The notes under the pieces were generated by a model that was given only the letters and a program-made list of their open reading frames with translations, was not told the origin of the DNA and ran no database searches. The translations under genes and the position numbers were made by a program. 6,364 bases of DNA from Acidobacteriaceae bacterium (lineage in GTDB: Bacteria > Acidobacteriota > Terriglobia > Terriglobales > Acidobacteriaceae), in the NCBI GenBank assembly GCA_030040115.1, contig JASHUH010000566.1, forward strand, positions 1 through 6,364, read 5' to 3'. This document shows positions 6,102 to 6,364 of this stretch, one piece after another; within the stretch, counting starts at the first letter, position 1, and the number at the start of each line of letters is the position of its first letter.

Positions 6102-6364
6102 TTATTTAGGCTGCCGCACCCCGATAAACGAGATATGCTCCTTTGATGGAGGCGCGGGTTGCCTCCCAGGAGCTGCCGCCGCAAAGCCGCTTGCTCCACG
6201 TCCCCGCGGCAGCTCCTGCTGCAATACGGTCAGCGCCGGGAAGTGGCCGTTCTTAAAGAACGTCCCATACAGGTTCAGGTACTTGTCCTCATCCGTGTGG
6301 ATGTCGGTCAGGTACGCGGTCGCGAACACAACATCGGGGAAGTCCATGTCCGGCGCATACTGCA
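6102..6364 (-). CDS. RidA/YjgF/YER057c-family protein, C-terminal part (5' end outside window)
   Basis: The frame is open to the window edge and ends at TAA (6102-6104). QYAPDMDFPDVVFATAYLTD, then YLNLYGTFFKNGHFPALTVL and QELPRG, reproduce the RidA pattern (fDdVv--tvyltD, --Y--fF, PAR--v-v--LPRG), and HISFIGVR equals the closing strand E-IAVR. RidA proteins are small trimeric enzymes that hydrolyse reactive enamine/imine intermediates. Two departures stand out. The conserved catalytic Arg after PA (R105 in E. coli RidA) is missing, PAR becoming PAL, and the Glu of the last strand (E120) is Ser, so canonical deaminase activity is doubtful. Also, about 20 extra residues, rich in Gly, Ala and Pro, separate LPRG from KEHISFIGVR, encoded by a hairpin-forming block. 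The internal ATG at 6347 is not the start. It may be a divergent Rid subgroup or a degenerating copy. Confidence 0.7.
   Translation of the reverse strand, partial: QYAPDMDFPDVVFATAYLTDIHTDEDKYLNLYGTFFKNGHFPALTVLQQELPRGRGASGFAAAAPGRQPAPPSKEHISFIGVRQPK
6148..6218. repeat. Two adjacent inverted repeats inside the RidA-like gene
   Basis: The large hairpin has perfect 13-bp arms CAGGAGCTGCCGC (6167-6179) and GCGGCAGCTCCTG (6206-6218) with a 26-nt loop. The small one has GGAGGC (6148-6153) and GCCTCC (6161-6166) with a 7-nt loop and abuts it directly. One arm of the large stem encodes the native QELPR; the opposite arm encodes AAAP within the extra residues. The paired layout recalls REP/BIME-like palindromic units. 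Only one copy is visible here, so a repeat family is unproven. Confidence 0.55.

Noticed and set aside
5937..6146. Plus-strand open frame with reasonable codons in the 5854-6101 gap
   Set aside because: There is no homology I can recognise and no good ribosome site, and it runs into the antisense of the RidA-like gene.
1..6364. CRISPR array, tRNA or rRNA genes, insertion-sequence ends
   Set aside because: No regularly spaced direct repeats, tRNA-like folds or conserved rRNA segments were found, and no transposase or terminal inverted repeats with target duplications.

Overview
The window looks like a high-GC chromosomal stretch from a soil-type bacterium, most likely an Acidobacteriota member. 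That inference rests mainly on the porin at 302-1789, a BBP2/OmpL-like barrel with a WWYGGKQG-type C-terminus that I associate with this phylum, and on the Tat-exported SpdH-like flavoprotein. No marker gene fixes the taxonomy.

Layout. (1) 1-291 (+) is the C-terminal end of an FAD-dependent oxidoreductase. It is convergent with (2) an intact outer-membrane porin on the minus strand (302-1789), which has a strong Shine-Dalgarno and a 9-bp inverted repeat in its leader. (3) 1880-2190 holds no recognisable gene. (4) 2190-3845 is a gene graveyard. A ParA-type ATPase remnant (+) lacks its P-loop and carries a frameshift. A SelA-like PLP enzyme remnant (-) lacks its N-terminus and carries two frameshifts. 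Between the convergent 3' ends of these two lies a fragment of a group II intron, consisting of a short piece of its reverse transcriptase and what appears to be the 5' half of domain V. (5) 3952-5853 (-) is an intact 633-aa Tat-exported FAD oxidoreductase of the spermidine-dehydrogenase (SpdH) type. (6) 6102-6364 (-) is the C-terminal part of a RidA/YjgF-family protein, whose reading frame contains an extra roughly 20-codon block forming two adjacent hairpins.

How the genes may relate. The RidA-like, SpdH-like and broken SelA-like genes lie in a row on the minus strand. All three families touch imine/enamine chemistry: amine oxidation, PLP-dependent ammonia lyase or transferase reactions, and imine clearance. 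They may once have formed a functional neighbourhood, now broken by decay of the SelA-like member. This is inference. I do not see an intact new defence system or other novel machinery. The most interesting material is the layered decay around the intron scar and the hairpin insertion inside the RidA-like gene.
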